Assembly (NCBI GenBank): GCA_021817825.1
Contig: JAKAFS010000037.1
Coordinates: 1-35,734, forward strand
Reading direction: 5' to 3'
DNA from: Deltaproteobacteria bacterium
GTDB taxonomy: Bacteria; Desulfobacterota; Syntrophia; Syntrophales; UBA5619
DNA length: 35,734 nucleotides
The translations under genes and the position numbers were made by a program. The notes beneath the pieces are model-generated. The model did no database searches. It saw only the letters and a list, made by a program, of their open reading frames with translations, and was not told the DNA's origin. Shown one piece after another: positions 8,198-17,900 of this stretch. The number at the start of each line of letters is the position of its first letter. Position 1 is the stretch's first letter.

Positions 8198-9709
8198 TTA
8201 CCGACCACCGCCCAGGACCTTGTAGAGCGTGACCCGGTTGGCCGCCTCAAGGAAGCGCAGGGCGTTCAGCCCCTGCTGCGCGGCGTAAAGGGATCGCTGC
8301 GCATCGAGGACGCTGAGGTAGCTGTCGATCCCCCGGTCGTAGCGCAGCTTGGAAAAGCGGTAAGTTCCCTCGATCGCTTCGATCAGGGCTTGCTGCGCCT
8401 GGATCTGCCTTCCCACCGTGCCCTGCACGGCCAGGGCGTCGGCCACTTCCCGAAAGGCCGTCTGGATTGCCTTTTCGTACTGGGCAAGCAAGATCTCCCG
8501 GTCCACCTTCGTGACGGCATAGGCCGACCAGGTGCGGGCGTCGAAAATCGGCAAGGCCACCACCGGCGCAAAACTCCAGGCCCCCGAACCGGACGCGAAA
8601 AGTCCCGAAAGATCCGCGCTGGCCGTCCCCAGGGCCGAGGTCAGGGAGATGCGGGGCAGGAAGGCCTTCCGGGCAGCGCCGATGTTGGCAGCGGCGCCTT
8701 TGAGCCGATGCTCCGCAGCCAGCACATCCGGTCGGTTGAGAAGGACTTCGGAGGAGAGCCCCGGAGCGACCTGCCGAACGGGCGCGACCGTTGCCAGATC
8801 GGCAGGCAGCAGGTGCGCCGGCAGGTTTGTGCCGATCAGCAGCTGTAGGGCGTTTTTATCCAAGGCGACCAGTTGCTCGCTCCGCGCCCGCTCCCCCCGC
8901 GCCGCTTCGACCTGGCTCCGGAGGCGACCGAGGTCGAGTTCGGAGATCATGCCCACCTCCCGGCGTCTTTGGGTCAAACGGTACGATTCCTCATGGGTTG
9001 CAAGGGTGTCTGTGGCCAATTGCAAGGCCTCCTGATCCGCTGCCAGGGCAAGATAGGAATTGGCCACCGCGCCGATCAGGAGGATCTGGGCGCTCTTCTG
9101 CGCCTGTTCGGTCGCCAGGTATTCCTCCAGCGCCCGGTCCTTCAGGTTGCGAAGCCGGCCGAAGAAGTCGATTTCCCAGGAGGCGATCCCGAGATTCACG
9201 TCGTAGCGTTCCGAGGTCATGGCGCTGCCGGTCGAAGAGAGATCGGCGGGGGTCCGGCTCTTGCTCATGGAGCCGACGGCATTGACCGAGGGAAACAGTT
9301 CGGCGCGCTGAATGCGGTAGAGCGCCTGAGCCCGCTCGACATTGAGAGACGCCAGGCGCAGATCGCGGTTCTGGCGCAGGGCCAGCGCAATGACCTCTTG
9401 CAGCCGGCCGTCGTTGAAAAATGACTGCCAGGGGATCTCCGTCGCCGTCGTTGCGGCATCGGTCTTGGCTTCTCCGTAGGCGGCGCCGGTTGGCCAGACG
9501 CCGGGGACAGGTGCGTCAGGACGTGTATAGTCGGGAGTCAATGTGCAGCCGCAAAAAAGAAGCACCACCAGCACGGCCGGCAGCAGCGCTTTACCCCTAT
9601 CGAAGCGCGGAAGCCGCCGGGCAAGAATCCGCCGGAAGGGGTTCGCACGAGCGTGGCTTGCTAAGCGGTGTCCTGCACAGACCCGGGTTGTGATGGATAA
9701 GAGATTCAT
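8198..9709 (-). CDS. RND efflux outer-membrane factor, OprM/NodT family lipoprotein
   Basis: 503 residues. It is the trimeric outer-membrane channel that completes the tripartite pump made with the two genes upstream. The N-terminus has an unusually long basic stretch (about 40 residues), then a hydrophobic signal and a lipobox-like LLFCGC, after which TPDYTRPDAPVP is typical of mature OprM-type proteins. Two outer-membrane-efflux repeats follow, with marks such as FFNDGRLQEVIALALRQN, WEIDFFGRLRNLKD and RRREVGMISELDLG; the second repeat carries LNRPDVLAAEHRL. The start ATG lies 4 bases after the pump gene stop, with AAGGAG inside the end of that gene, so translation is probably coupled. A later start nearer the signal core cannot be excluded. 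Confidence 0.93.
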   Translation of the reverse strand: MNLLSITTRVCAGHRLASHARANPFRRILARRLPRFDRGKALLPAVLVVLLFCGCTLTPDYTRPDAPVPGVWPTGAAYGEAKTDAATTATEIPWQSFFNDGRLQEVIALALRQNRDLRLASLNVERAQALYRIQRAELFPSVNAVGSMSKSRTPADLSSTGSAMTSERYDVNLGIASWEIDFFGRLRNLKDRALEEYLATEQAQKSAQILLIGAVANSYLALAADQEALQLATDTLATHEESYRLTQRRREVGMISELDLGRLRSQVEAARGERARSEQLVALDKNALQLLIGTNLPAHLLPADLATVAPVRQVAPGLSSEVLLNRPDVLAAEHRLKGAAANIGAARKAFLPRISLTSALGTASADLSGLFASGSGAWSFAPVVALPIFDARTWSAYAVTKVDREILLAQYEKAIQTAFREVADALAVQGTVGRQIQAQQALIEAIEGTYRFSKLRYDRGIDSYLSVLDAQRSLYAAQQGLNALRFLEAANRVTLYKVLGGGR

Positions 9710-9713
9710 GTCC

Positions 9714-12700
9714 TCACTCCTTTTCCTCAGAGGCTGGCGTCTGTTTTGCCGACGCGCCCCGCTGACCTTTGCCGAACAGTCTTTCGATCAACACGAAGAA
9801 CAGGGGCGTAAAGACGACCACGAGCACGGTCGCGGTGACCATTCCTCCCAGAACGCCGGTGCCGATGGCATTTTGGGCCCCTGCCCCGGCGCCGGCCGTG
9901 ATCGCCATGGGCAGCACGCCGAAGGCGAAGGCCAGCGACGTCATGAGAATCGGCCTAAGGCGTAGCTTCGCCCCTTCCACCGTGGCTTCGATCAGCCCCA
10001 TCCCCTGCTCCAGCCCTCCCTTGGCGAACTGGACGATCAGGATCGCGTTTTTCGTGGTCAGCCCCAGGGTGGTCAATAGGCCGATCTGAAAGTAGACGTC
10101 GTTGGGCAGCCCCCGCAGGCTCGAGGCAATGATGCCGCCGATGACCCCCAGGGGGAGGACGATCAGCACGGAAATCGGAATGGTCCAACTCTCATAGAGG
10201 GCCGCCAGACACAGGAAGATGACGAAGATCGAGAAGGCGTACAGGATCGGCGCCTGGGAACTGGACATCCGCTCCTGATAGGACATGCCCGTCCAGTCGA
10301 AGCCCGTCCCCTTGGGCAGTTTCGCCACCGCCTCTTCCATGGCCCGCATCGCCTCTCCGGAACTCATCCCGGGCGCCGGTTCCCCCCAGATGCTGACGGA
10401 AGGAAAGCCGTTGTAACGAGAAAGCTGGGGGGGACCGGTGACCCAGCGGCCCGAAGCGAAGGCGGAAAAGGGAACCATCTTCCCCGAGACGTTCCGGACA
10501 TAGAGTTTTTCGATGTCCTTGGGAAGCATCCGGTAGGGGGCGTCGGCCTGGACGAAGACCCGCTTGATCTGGCCCCCTTGGATAAAATCGTTGGCATAGG
10601 CGCTGCCGAAAACCGTCGCGATCGCCCGATGGATGGACGAAAGGGGAACCCCCAGGGCGCCGGCCTTGTCCCAATCCACATCGACCCGGTATTCGGCGAC
10701 ATCCTCCATGCTGTTGGGCCGCACCTTGCTCACCCGCGGGTCTTTGGCCGCGAGCCCCAGGAGCTGGAGCTGCACCTGCTGAAAGCTCTGACGGCCGAGA
10801 TCGCCCCGGTCCAGGAGCCGCAGATCGAATCCCAGGGCCGAGGCCAGTTCCGGAACGGCCGGCGGCGGAAAGACGAAGGCCATGGCGTTGCGGATCCGGG
10901 AGAGGGCCATCGTGGCCCTGCCCGCAATGGCCTTGTCCTTCAGATCGGCCCGGTTGCGAAGCTTCCAGTCCCGGAGTTTGACGAAGACCATGCCGTTGTT
11001 CTGCGATCTCCCGGAAAAGCCCATCCCGGTGATGGTCATGCAGGATTCGACGGCCTCCTTTTCCTTTTCATTGAAGTAGCGCTGGATCTCCTCGGTGACC
11101 CGGCTCGTCTGTTCGAGCGTGGCCCCCTTGGGCATGATCACCTGGGCCAAGAGGACCCCCTGGTCTTCGTCGGGGAGATAGGCCGTGGGCATCCGCATAA
11201 ACAGGACCCCCATCGCCGTGACGATCACGATGAAGGCGAGGAGGTAGCGGCCCTTCCGGGCGAGGGAATGGCTGACCAATTCGACATAGAGGCCCCGGAG
11301 GCGAAAAAAGAGGCTATTGAACCGCCGGAAAAAGGGGCGCAGGAAGGGAATGGCATTTTCCGCCTCCCTTCCCTCTTTCACGGGCTTCAGGAGCGAGGCG
11401 CAGAGGACCGGCGTCAGGATCAGGGCCACGACCACCGACAGGAGCATCGCCGCGATGATCGTCACCGAGAACTGGCGGTAGATGACCCCGGTGGAGCCGG
11501 GGAAGAAGGCCATGGGGCCGAAGACCGCCGAGAGGACTAGACCGATCCCGATCAGGGCGCTGGTGATCTGTTCCATGGACTTGGCCGTGGCCTCACGGGG
11601 GGAAAGTCCCTCCTCGGCCATGATCCGTTCCACATTCTCCACCACGACGATCGCGTCGTCGACCAAAAGGCCGATGGCCAGGACCATGGCGAACATGGTC
11701 AACATATTGATGGAGAATCCGAAGAGCCCCAGAACGCCGAAGGTTCCCATGATGACGACCGGCACCGCAATGGTCGGGATCAAGGTGGCCCGGAAACTCC
11801 CCAAAAAGAGCCACATGACCAAAAAGACGAGCACGATCGCCTCGATGAGGGTCTCCACCACTTCCCAGATGGCCACCGAGATGAAGGGGGTCGTTTCGAA
11901 GGGATAGGTGACCTTGAGGCCGGCCGGAAAGAACTGGCTCATCTCGGCCAGCTTCGTCTTGACGTTGTCGGCCGTATCGAGGGCATTGGCGCCGGCGGCC
12001 TGCCGGATGCCCAGGGCCGCCGAGGGCTTGCCGTTGTAAAAGACATCGATGTCGTAGACATCGGTTCCCAGTTCCGTCCTCCCCACATCCCTGATCCGGA
12101 CGGTGGAACCGTCCGGGTTGATCCGGATGGGAATGGCGGCGAACTCCTCGGGGGTCTTGAGCATGTTCTGGACGACGATCGAGGCGTTGAGCCTTTGCCC
12201 TTTCACCGCCGGCGCCCCGCCGAACTGGCCGGCCGAGACCTCGACGTTGTAGGTCTTGAGCGCCGCCAGCACCTCCTCCACCGTCAGCTGGTAATCGGTG
12301 AGCTTGTCGGGATTGAGCCAGACGCGCATCGCATAACCCGATCCGAAGACCTCCACCTCGCCCACCCCTTGCACCCGCGCGATGACCTTCTCCAGGTTGG
12401 TTTTGGCGTAGTCCCGCAGGTCGTTGCCGTCCATGCTGCCGTCTTCCGAGATCAGTCCCATGACCATCAAATAGCTGTTCGTCGATTTGGCGACCTGGAC
12501 CCCCTGACTCTTCACCGTCTCGGGCAGACTCGTCAGGGCCGTTTGGAGCTTGTTTTGCACCTGGGACCAGGCCACGTCCGGATCGGTCCCGGGGGCAAAG
12601 GTCAGTTCCAGGCGGGCCCCTCCGGCCGAGTCGCTCTGGGCGCTCATGTAGAGGAGGTTGTCGAAGCCCGTCATCTTCTGTTCGATGATCTGGGTCACGC

Positions 12701-12881
12701 TGTTTTCCACGGTTTCCGCCGATGCCCCGGGATAGGAGGCGGTGATGGAGATCGAGGGCGGGGCCATCTGCGGGTATTGAGAGATGGGCAGATTGTAGAT
12801 GGCTAGCCCCCCTCCCGCCATGATGACGATGGCGATGACCCAGGCGAAGACGGGACGGTCCAGAAAGAACTTCGATAGCAT
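9714..12881 (-). CDS. RND multidrug efflux pump, AcrB/HAE1 family
   Basis: 1055 residues, normal for the family. It is the inner-membrane proton-driven pump that captures substrates from the membrane and periplasm. It starts MLSKFFLDRPVFAWVIAIVI (TM1). The porter domain follows, with PSISITASYPGASAETVE and STNSYLMVMG. Proton relay residues are the Asp pair in AIGLLVDDAIVVVEN (TM4) and the Lys in TTKNAILIVQFAK (TM10). Twelve membrane helices are expected, ending near VFFVLIERLFG. The start has a GGGAGG site 6 bases upstream and lies 12 bases after the adaptor gene. It belongs to the hydrophobic and amphiphilic efflux class; the actual drugs or solvents cannot be read from the sequence. Confidence 0.96.
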   Translation of the reverse strand: MLSKFFLDRPVFAWVIAIVIMAGGGLAIYNLPISQYPQMAPPSISITASYPGASAETVENSVTQIIEQKMTGFDNLLYMSAQSDSAGGARLELTFAPGTDPDVAWSQVQNKLQTALTSLPETVKSQGVQVAKSTNSYLMVMGLISEDGSMDGNDLRDYAKTNLEKVIARVQGVGEVEVFGSGYAMRVWLNPDKLTDYQLTVEEVLAALKTYNVEVSAGQFGGAPAVKGQRLNASIVVQNMLKTPEEFAAIPIRINPDGSTVRIRDVGRTELGTDVYDIDVFYNGKPSAALGIRQAAGANALDTADNVKTKLAEMSQFFPAGLKVTYPFETTPFISVAIWEVVETLIEAIVLVFLVMWLFLGSFRATLIPTIAVPVVIMGTFGVLGLFGFSINMLTMFAMVLAIGLLVDDAIVVVENVERIMAEEGLSPREATAKSMEQITSALIGIGLVLSAVFGPMAFFPGSTGVIYRQFSVTIIAAMLLSVVVALILTPVLCASLLKPVKEGREAENAIPFLRPFFRRFNSLFFRLRGLYVELVSHSLARKGRYLLAFIVIVTAMGVLFMRMPTAYLPDEDQGVLLAQVIMPKGATLEQTSRVTEEIQRYFNEKEKEAVESCMTITGMGFSGRSQNNGMVFVKLRDWKLRNRADLKDKAIAGRATMALSRIRNAMAFVFPPPAVPELASALGFDLRLLDRGDLGRQSFQQVQLQLLGLAAKDPRVSKVRPNSMEDVAEYRVDVDWDKAGALGVPLSSIHRAIATVFGSAYANDFIQGGQIKRVFVQADAPYRMLPKDIEKLYVRNVSGKMVPFSAFASGRWVTGPPQLSRYNGFPSVSIWGEPAPGMSSGEAMRAMEEAVAKLPKGTGFDWTGMSYQERMSSSQAPILYAFSIFVIFLCLAALYESWTIPISVLIVLPLGVIGGIIASSLRGLPNDVYFQIGLLTTLGLTTKNAILIVQFAKGGLEQGMGLIEATVEGAKLRLRPILMTSLAFAFGVLPMAITAGAGAGAQNAIGTGVLGGMVTATVLVVVFTPLFFVLIERLFGKGQRGASAKQTPASEEKE

Positions 12882-12893
12882 CGTGCGCCTCCC

Positions 12894-14105
12894 TTACTTC
12901 GCTTTGGGGGCCGAGCCGGCCGCCGGAGGCCGTTGACCGCCGGCTTGCGTCTCCGGCCCATTGCCCCAGGGGACGACCTTGACAGGCATGCCCGGTTTCA
13001 CCTTCAGCCCTCCTTCGACGATCAACCGGTCGCCGGCGGCAAGGCCGGAAGCGACCAGCCAACGGTTGTCGATGGCCCGATCGAGCGCCAGCAGCCGCTG
13101 CTGGACCTTACCTGCCCCGTCTACAATGAGCGCCACGGGATTCCCTTTCGGATCGCGGGAAACGGCCTCCTGGGGAACCAGGATCGCCTGCCGGTTGACC
13201 CCCTCTTCCACCAGCGCCCGGACGAACATGCCGGGAAGCAGCGTCCCTTTCGGGTTGGGAGCCAGGATGCGTAAGGTGACCGACCCGGTCGAGGGATCGA
13301 CGGTCACGTCGCGAAACTGGAGCGACCCTGCCCAGGGATGCGGAAGTCCGTCTTCCAGGATCAGACGGACCTTGCGACTCGTGCCGTCCCGGTGGAGACG
13401 GCCGTCTTCCAGGTAGTGCTGCAACCGCAGGAGTTCGGTCGTGGATTGGGTGACATCCACATAGATGGGGTCCATTTGCTGAATCGTGACCAGCGCAACC
13501 GGTTGGGAAGCCGTCACGAGCGCCCCCTCGGTCACGGAAGATTTTCCGATTCGTCCGGCAATCGGCGCCCTGACCTGGGTGTATCCCAGATTGATCTGTG
13601 CCGTCTCGACGGCGGCGCGTCCAAACTGGATGTCCGCCTCGTTCTGTTTCAACAGCGTCGCCGCGTCGTCGTAATCCTGCTGGCTGACCGCCTTGTCGGG
13701 CAGCAACTCCCGCAGGCGATCGACCCGGGCCTGAATGGCCGCCCGCCCGGCTTCCGCCTTGGCGAGCGTCGCTCTGGCATTGCTGAGCGCCGCCTGATAA
13801 GGCGCCGGATCGATTTGGAAAAGCGGTTGGCCCTCCTTGACATCGGCGCCCTCGACAAACAGGCGCTTCCGGACAATCCCCCCCACCTGGGGCCGCACCT
13901 CCGCCACCTGATGAGACGAGGTCCGTCCCGTCAATTCCGTCGTGAGTGTCAGGCGCTGCGGCGCTATCGTCGCGACGGCGACTTCCGGAGCGGGTGGCGC
14001 AGCGGGCCCTCCCTTCCCGCTCTGCGTTCCACAGCCTCCCAGGAGCAAAATCCCGGCAAGGACCAGTAAGAAAACCACCCCTCCGGCCCTGGCATCGATT
14101 GCCAT
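12894..14105 (-). CDS. RND efflux periplasmic adaptor, AcrA/MexA family lipoprotein
   Basis: About 403 residues. It is the membrane fusion protein that links the inner pump to the outer channel. The start ATG at 14105 follows AAGAGGTG; the frame runs further upstream but that part does not look like a signal. The signal core GVVFLLVLAGILLLGGC holds a clear lipobox (LGGC), giving a lipid-anchored mature protein. It then has the barrel/lipoyl segment (VRPQVGGIVRKRLFVEGADVKEGQPLFQID), a hairpin helix domain at about 95-165, and the second lipoyl half with VRAPIAGRIGKSSVTEGALV. The beta-barrel domain ends near LLPGMFVRA, and the C-terminal membrane-proximal domain has VEGGLKVKPGMPV. It is directly upstream of the pump gene and downstream of the TetR gene. 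Confidence 0.95.
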   Translation of the reverse strand: MAIDARAGGVVFLLVLAGILLLGGCGTQSGKGGPAAPPAPEVAVATIAPQRLTLTTELTGRTSSHQVAEVRPQVGGIVRKRLFVEGADVKEGQPLFQIDPAPYQAALSNARATLAKAEAGRAAIQARVDRLRELLPDKAVSQQDYDDAATLLKQNEADIQFGRAAVETAQINLGYTQVRAPIAGRIGKSSVTEGALVTASQPVALVTIQQMDPIYVDVTQSTTELLRLQHYLEDGRLHRDGTSRKVRLILEDGLPHPWAGSLQFRDVTVDPSTGSVTLRILAPNPKGTLLPGMFVRALVEEGVNRQAILVPQEAVSRDPKGNPVALIVDGAGKVQQRLLALDRAIDNRWLVASGLAAGDRLIVEGGLKVKPGMPVKVVPWGNGPETQAGGQRPPAAGSAPKAK

Positions 14106-14142
14106 AAGACACCTCTTTCCTGAAGTTCGTTCCCCTAAGAGC

Positions 14143-14718
14143 TCATTTTTTGATGGCATCCCAGCTGGCCTCCACTATTTTTTGAACCAAGGGTTCGTCC
14201 AGCGAGACGAACCCGAGGATATGATCCTGGATGATGATGATCATTGAACCGAAGGCAAGACCGGACAGGACGGCCAGCGGCAAGTCCTTAAGCTGGCCCT
14301 TGGCGATGCCTTCCTCGATGAGTTTTTTGACAATGTCCTGCTCTTTCGATTTCCCAAGCAGCCGTTCCCGGCGCTGCGACACGCCGTAGGGGGAATTATG
14401 ATACTGTTCCATAAAGCGAAAATGAAGCGGATGGGCAATGAAGTGTTGCAAAAGCAACGTCATGATGTGAAAAAATCTTTCCCGTACAGACGTTTCTGCC
14501 GGATAACCTTCCATGAGGATGGCGATCAGCCTGCTCTCCAACTCGTAGGACATGACTTCAATCAGCGCCTCCTTGCTCTGAAAGTAACGGTAGATTGTAC
14601 CCGCTGCCACGCCGGCCTTCTCGGCGATTTCGGACATCGGTGCCCCGTGAAAGCCCTGCTCGGCGATCAGTTCCATGGCCACCTTCATGATTTCCTGTCG
14701 TTTGTCTATCTTTTCCAT
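14143..14718 (-). CDS. TetR-family repressor of the efflux operon
   Basis: About 191 residues. It starts MEKIDKRQEIMKVAMELIAE at the ATG 14718, with AGGGTGG upstream; the longer frame has no ribosome site. Residues about 8-55 are the TetR helix-turn-helix (AGVAAGTIYRYFQSKEALIEV), and the rest is an all-helical ligand-binding and dimer domain with low family conservation. It is the first gene of the minus-strand set tetR-adaptor-pump-channel-lpxR. A perfect palindrome lies between its -10 box and its start codon, so autorepression is expected, with release when a pump substrate binds. The ligand is unknown. Confidence 0.92.
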   Translation of the reverse strand: MEKIDKRQEIMKVAMELIAEQGFHGAPMSEIAEKAGVAAGTIYRYFQSKEALIEVMSYELESRLIAILMEGYPAETSVRERFFHIMTLLLQHFIAHPLHFRFMEQYHNSPYGVSQRRERLLGKSKEQDIVKKLIEEGIAKGQLKDLPLAVLSGLAFGSMIIIIQDHILGFVSLDEPLVQKIVEASWDAIKK

Positions 14719-14732
14719 TCGCCACCCTAAAA

Positions 14733-14750
14733 TGAATGAACGTTCATTCA
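14733..14750. promoter_or_regulatory. Palindromic operator for the TetR repressor
   Basis: TGAATGAACGTTCATTCA is a perfect 18-bp palindrome. It sits 15 bases upstream of the tetR start codon and just downstream of the -10 box, covering the likely transcription start. TGAATGnnnnnnCATTCA-type half-sites are common for efflux TetR regulators, so binding by the adjacent gene product is the natural reading. Confidence 0.75.
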
Positions 14751-14761
14751 ATGACAATCGA

Positions 14762-14790
14762 CTTCTACCCTCCTGCCTCGTTTCTGTCAA
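14762..14790 (-). promoter_or_regulatory. Predicted promoter of the tetR-efflux operon
   Basis: On the minus strand a consensus TTGACA (14785-14790) is followed after 17 bases by TAGAAG (14762-14767). The start of transcription would fall near 14755, directly beside the palindrome at 14733-14750. A bound repressor would block promoter escape. Confidence 0.65.
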
Positions 14791-14834
14791 GGATATTTAT
14801 TTTCTTCCACTGCCATTGCCTGCTGAATGGGACC

Positions 14835-14899
14835 GTGCGAGTTTTTTGATGACATCGGTCGACCTTGCGGGTATGATTCGCCGTCAAAAAACTTCGCAC
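14835..14899 (+). promoter_or_regulatory. hrpA promoter flanked by inverted repeat arms
   Basis: The promoter is ATGACA (14849-14854), a 17-base spacer, then TATGAT (14872-14877), with a predicted start near 14884. Outside it lie two arms: GTGCGAGTTTTTTGA (14835-14849) and TCAAAAAACTTCGCAC (14884-14899). They are inverted copies with one extra base in the second. Because the first arm lies upstream of the start, the pair acts at DNA level and not as an RNA hairpin. This suggests two operator sites of one regulator. Confidence 0.5.
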
Positions 14900-14924
14900 G
14901 ATACCATTGCCGGAGAATACGCTC

Positions 14925-17900
14925 TTGTTGCCTAGCGAGATATTCAAGAAACGGATTGCCGCCCGGATGAGGGAACTGCCCCGGAGCATCTATCCGCTGG
15001 CGCTGCCGATCCTCGATCGCAAAGAGGAGATTATCGAGGCGATCCGCAACCACCCCGTCGTCATTGTCACCGGCGAGACCGGTTCCGGAAAGACCACCCA
15101 GCTTCCCAAGCTGTGCCTGGAGGCGGGACGAGGCCTGACCGGCCTGATCGCCTGTACGCAACCAAGACGGATTGCCGCCACCACCGTGGCCATGCGCATC
15201 GCCGAGGAATTGGGCGAAGAGATCGGCCAATCGGTCGGCTACAAGATCCGTTTCGACGAGCGCACCCGCCGCGAGGCCTATATCAAGGTCATGACCGACG
15301 GAATCCTGCTCATGGAGACCCAGCGCGACCCCCTGCTGCGCGCCTACGACACCGTCATCGTCGACGAGGCCCACGAGCGGAGCCTGAACATCGATTTCAT
15401 CCTCGGGATCTTGAAAACGATTCTCCCGCGTCGCCGGGACCTCCGCGTCATCATCACCTCGGCGACCATCGACACGGAGAAGTTCTCCAAGGCCTTCAAC
15501 GACGCCCCGATCATCGAGGTCTCCGGGCGGCTCTACCCGGTGGAGCTCCGCTATCGTCCCATCGACCCCCAGTTGGAGGAAACGGGTGAGCTGACCCATG
15601 TCGAGGCGGCAGTCCGGGCCGTCGATGAACTGGTGGAACGGCGCGAAGGGGGGGACATCCTGATCTTCATGCCGACCGAGCAGGACATCCGGGAGACCTG
15701 CGCCCTCCTGACCGGCCGGTTCCGTGAAGCGGCGATTCTCCCCTTATTCTCCCGCCTGACCACAGGCGAGCAACAGCGTGTCTTTTCCTCCCTGTCGGTC
15801 CGGAAGATCGTCGTCGCCACGAACGTCGCCGAAACCTCCATCACCATCCCCGGGATCCGCTACGTCATCGACACCGGCCTCGCCCGGATATCCCAGTACA
15901 ATCCCCGCTCACGGACGGCGGGCCTTCCCGTCCGGGCCATCTCCAGGAGCAGCGCGGATCAGCGCAAAGGACGCTGCGGACGCGTCCAGAACGGGATCTG
16001 CATCCGTCTCTACTCGGAGGAGGACTATCTCGGCCGCCCGCTCTACACGCCTCCCGAGATCGTCCGCGCCAATCTCGCCGGCGTCATCCTCCGGATGCTC
16101 TCATTGCACCTTGGCGATATCGAGGCCTTCCCTTTCATCGACAGCCCCTCGGCCAAAAGTATCCGCGATGGTCTCGATATCCTTTTGGAACTGGGAGCCA
16201 TCGAACCGGGGGAGAAACATGTCCGGGGGACAACCCCTCCCTGGCGCTTGACCGAACGGGGACGGCATATGTCCCGGCTGCCCCTCGATCCCCGGATCTC
16301 CCGGATGATCCTGGAGGCCAAACAGGAAGGCTGCCTCAAAGAGATCGTGGTCATTGCGGCAGCGCTGAGCATCCAGGACCCGCGGGAGAGGCCTGCCGAA
16401 AAAGAAGCCCAGGCCGACCTAGCCCATAAGCCTTTCCGGGATCCCGCCTCCGATTTTTCCGGATTCCTCGGCCTCTGGCGGCACTGCTACGGGCCTGACA
16501 GGTCCGTAAAGACGCAGAGCGGATTGCGGCGCTTCTGCCGGGATCATTTTCTTTCCTACCGGAGAATCCGGGAATGGAAAGACATTCACGACCAGATTCA
16601 CCAGATTCTTTCCGAGCAGAAGCTGTCTGCCGGGCATGAGGCCTCGTCTGCCAAGGAAGGCGGCGAGTTCTATGCGGCCCTTCATCGCTCCATCCTCAGC
16701 GGTTTCTTAGGCCACATCGCCCTGAAAAAGGAGAAGAATCTCTATACGGCGACGCAGGGACGCCAGGCCATGATCTTCCCCGGATCGGGACTCTTCAACC
16801 GCGGAGGAAACTGGATCGTCGCCGCCGAGTTGGTCGAGACCTCGCGCCTCTTCGCCCGCACCGTGGCGAACATCGAGAGCGCCTGGCTTGAAGAACTCGG
16901 CGGGGCCCTCTGCCGCCGCACCTACGCGGCCCCCCACTGGGAGAAGGACCGCGGCGAGGTCGTGGCCTCCGAGCAGGTGACCCTCTTCGGCCTCATCATC
17001 GTCAGCGGCCGATCGGTTTCCTTCGGACGGATCGATCCGGAAGCGGCCGCCAAAATCTTCGTCCGCGCCGCCCTCATCGAGGGGGAGGTCAAAAGGCCCC
17101 TGCCCTTTTTGACCTGCAACCAAAGGCTGATCGATTCGATCGCGGCCCTGGAAGACAAGCTTCGGCGCCGCGATCTGCTGACCGACGAAGAGACCCTGGC
17201 CCGGTTCTACGAAAAACGGCTTCCGGGCATCTTCGATATCCGCACCCTCCAGCGCCTCATCCGCGACCGCGGCGGCGATGATTTTCTCCGAATGCACGCA
17301 GAGGACCTCCTCGTCAAAGAGCCCGACGCGGACGAGATCGCCCTTTTCCCCGAGGCGGTCTCCGCCGGCGGCTGGAATCTCGGCTGCATCTATCGCTTCG
17401 AACCGGGCAAGCCGGAAGACGGCGTCACCTTGAAGATTCCCGTTCATGCCATTCCTTCCGTACCGGCGGCCTCCCTGGATTGGGCCGTTCCGGGGCTCCT
17501 CAGGGAAAAGGTGTCGGCCCTCCTGAAGGGACTTCCCAAGGAATACCGCAAGCAGCTGATGCCCCTTGCCCAGACGGCAGAGATCATCCTTCGGGAAATG
17601 GAACGCGAGGGATTCCTCCTGACCTCCCTGGGGCGCTTTATTTACAGACGCTTCGGCGTGGACATCCCCGCGGACCGCTGGCCGAGCGAAGGGATGGAAA
17701 ATCACCTCAAACTGCGCTACGCCGTGGTCGATGAAAAGGACCGGGAACTGGCCGCGGGCCGCGACATCGGCATCCTGAAACAGGAATTCGTCGCCGAAGG
17801 GGAATCGCAGGCTTTTGCCGAAGCGCGTAAGACCTGGGAAAAGACGGGTCTCACCGCCTGGGACTTCGGCGATCTGCCGAAACGGATCACGCTGCTGGGA

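Noticed and set aside
11593..13062. 489-codon open frame across the pump/adaptor junction
   Set aside because: Same strand but in another frame of the pump and adaptor genes; low-complexity Arg and Gly-rich product.
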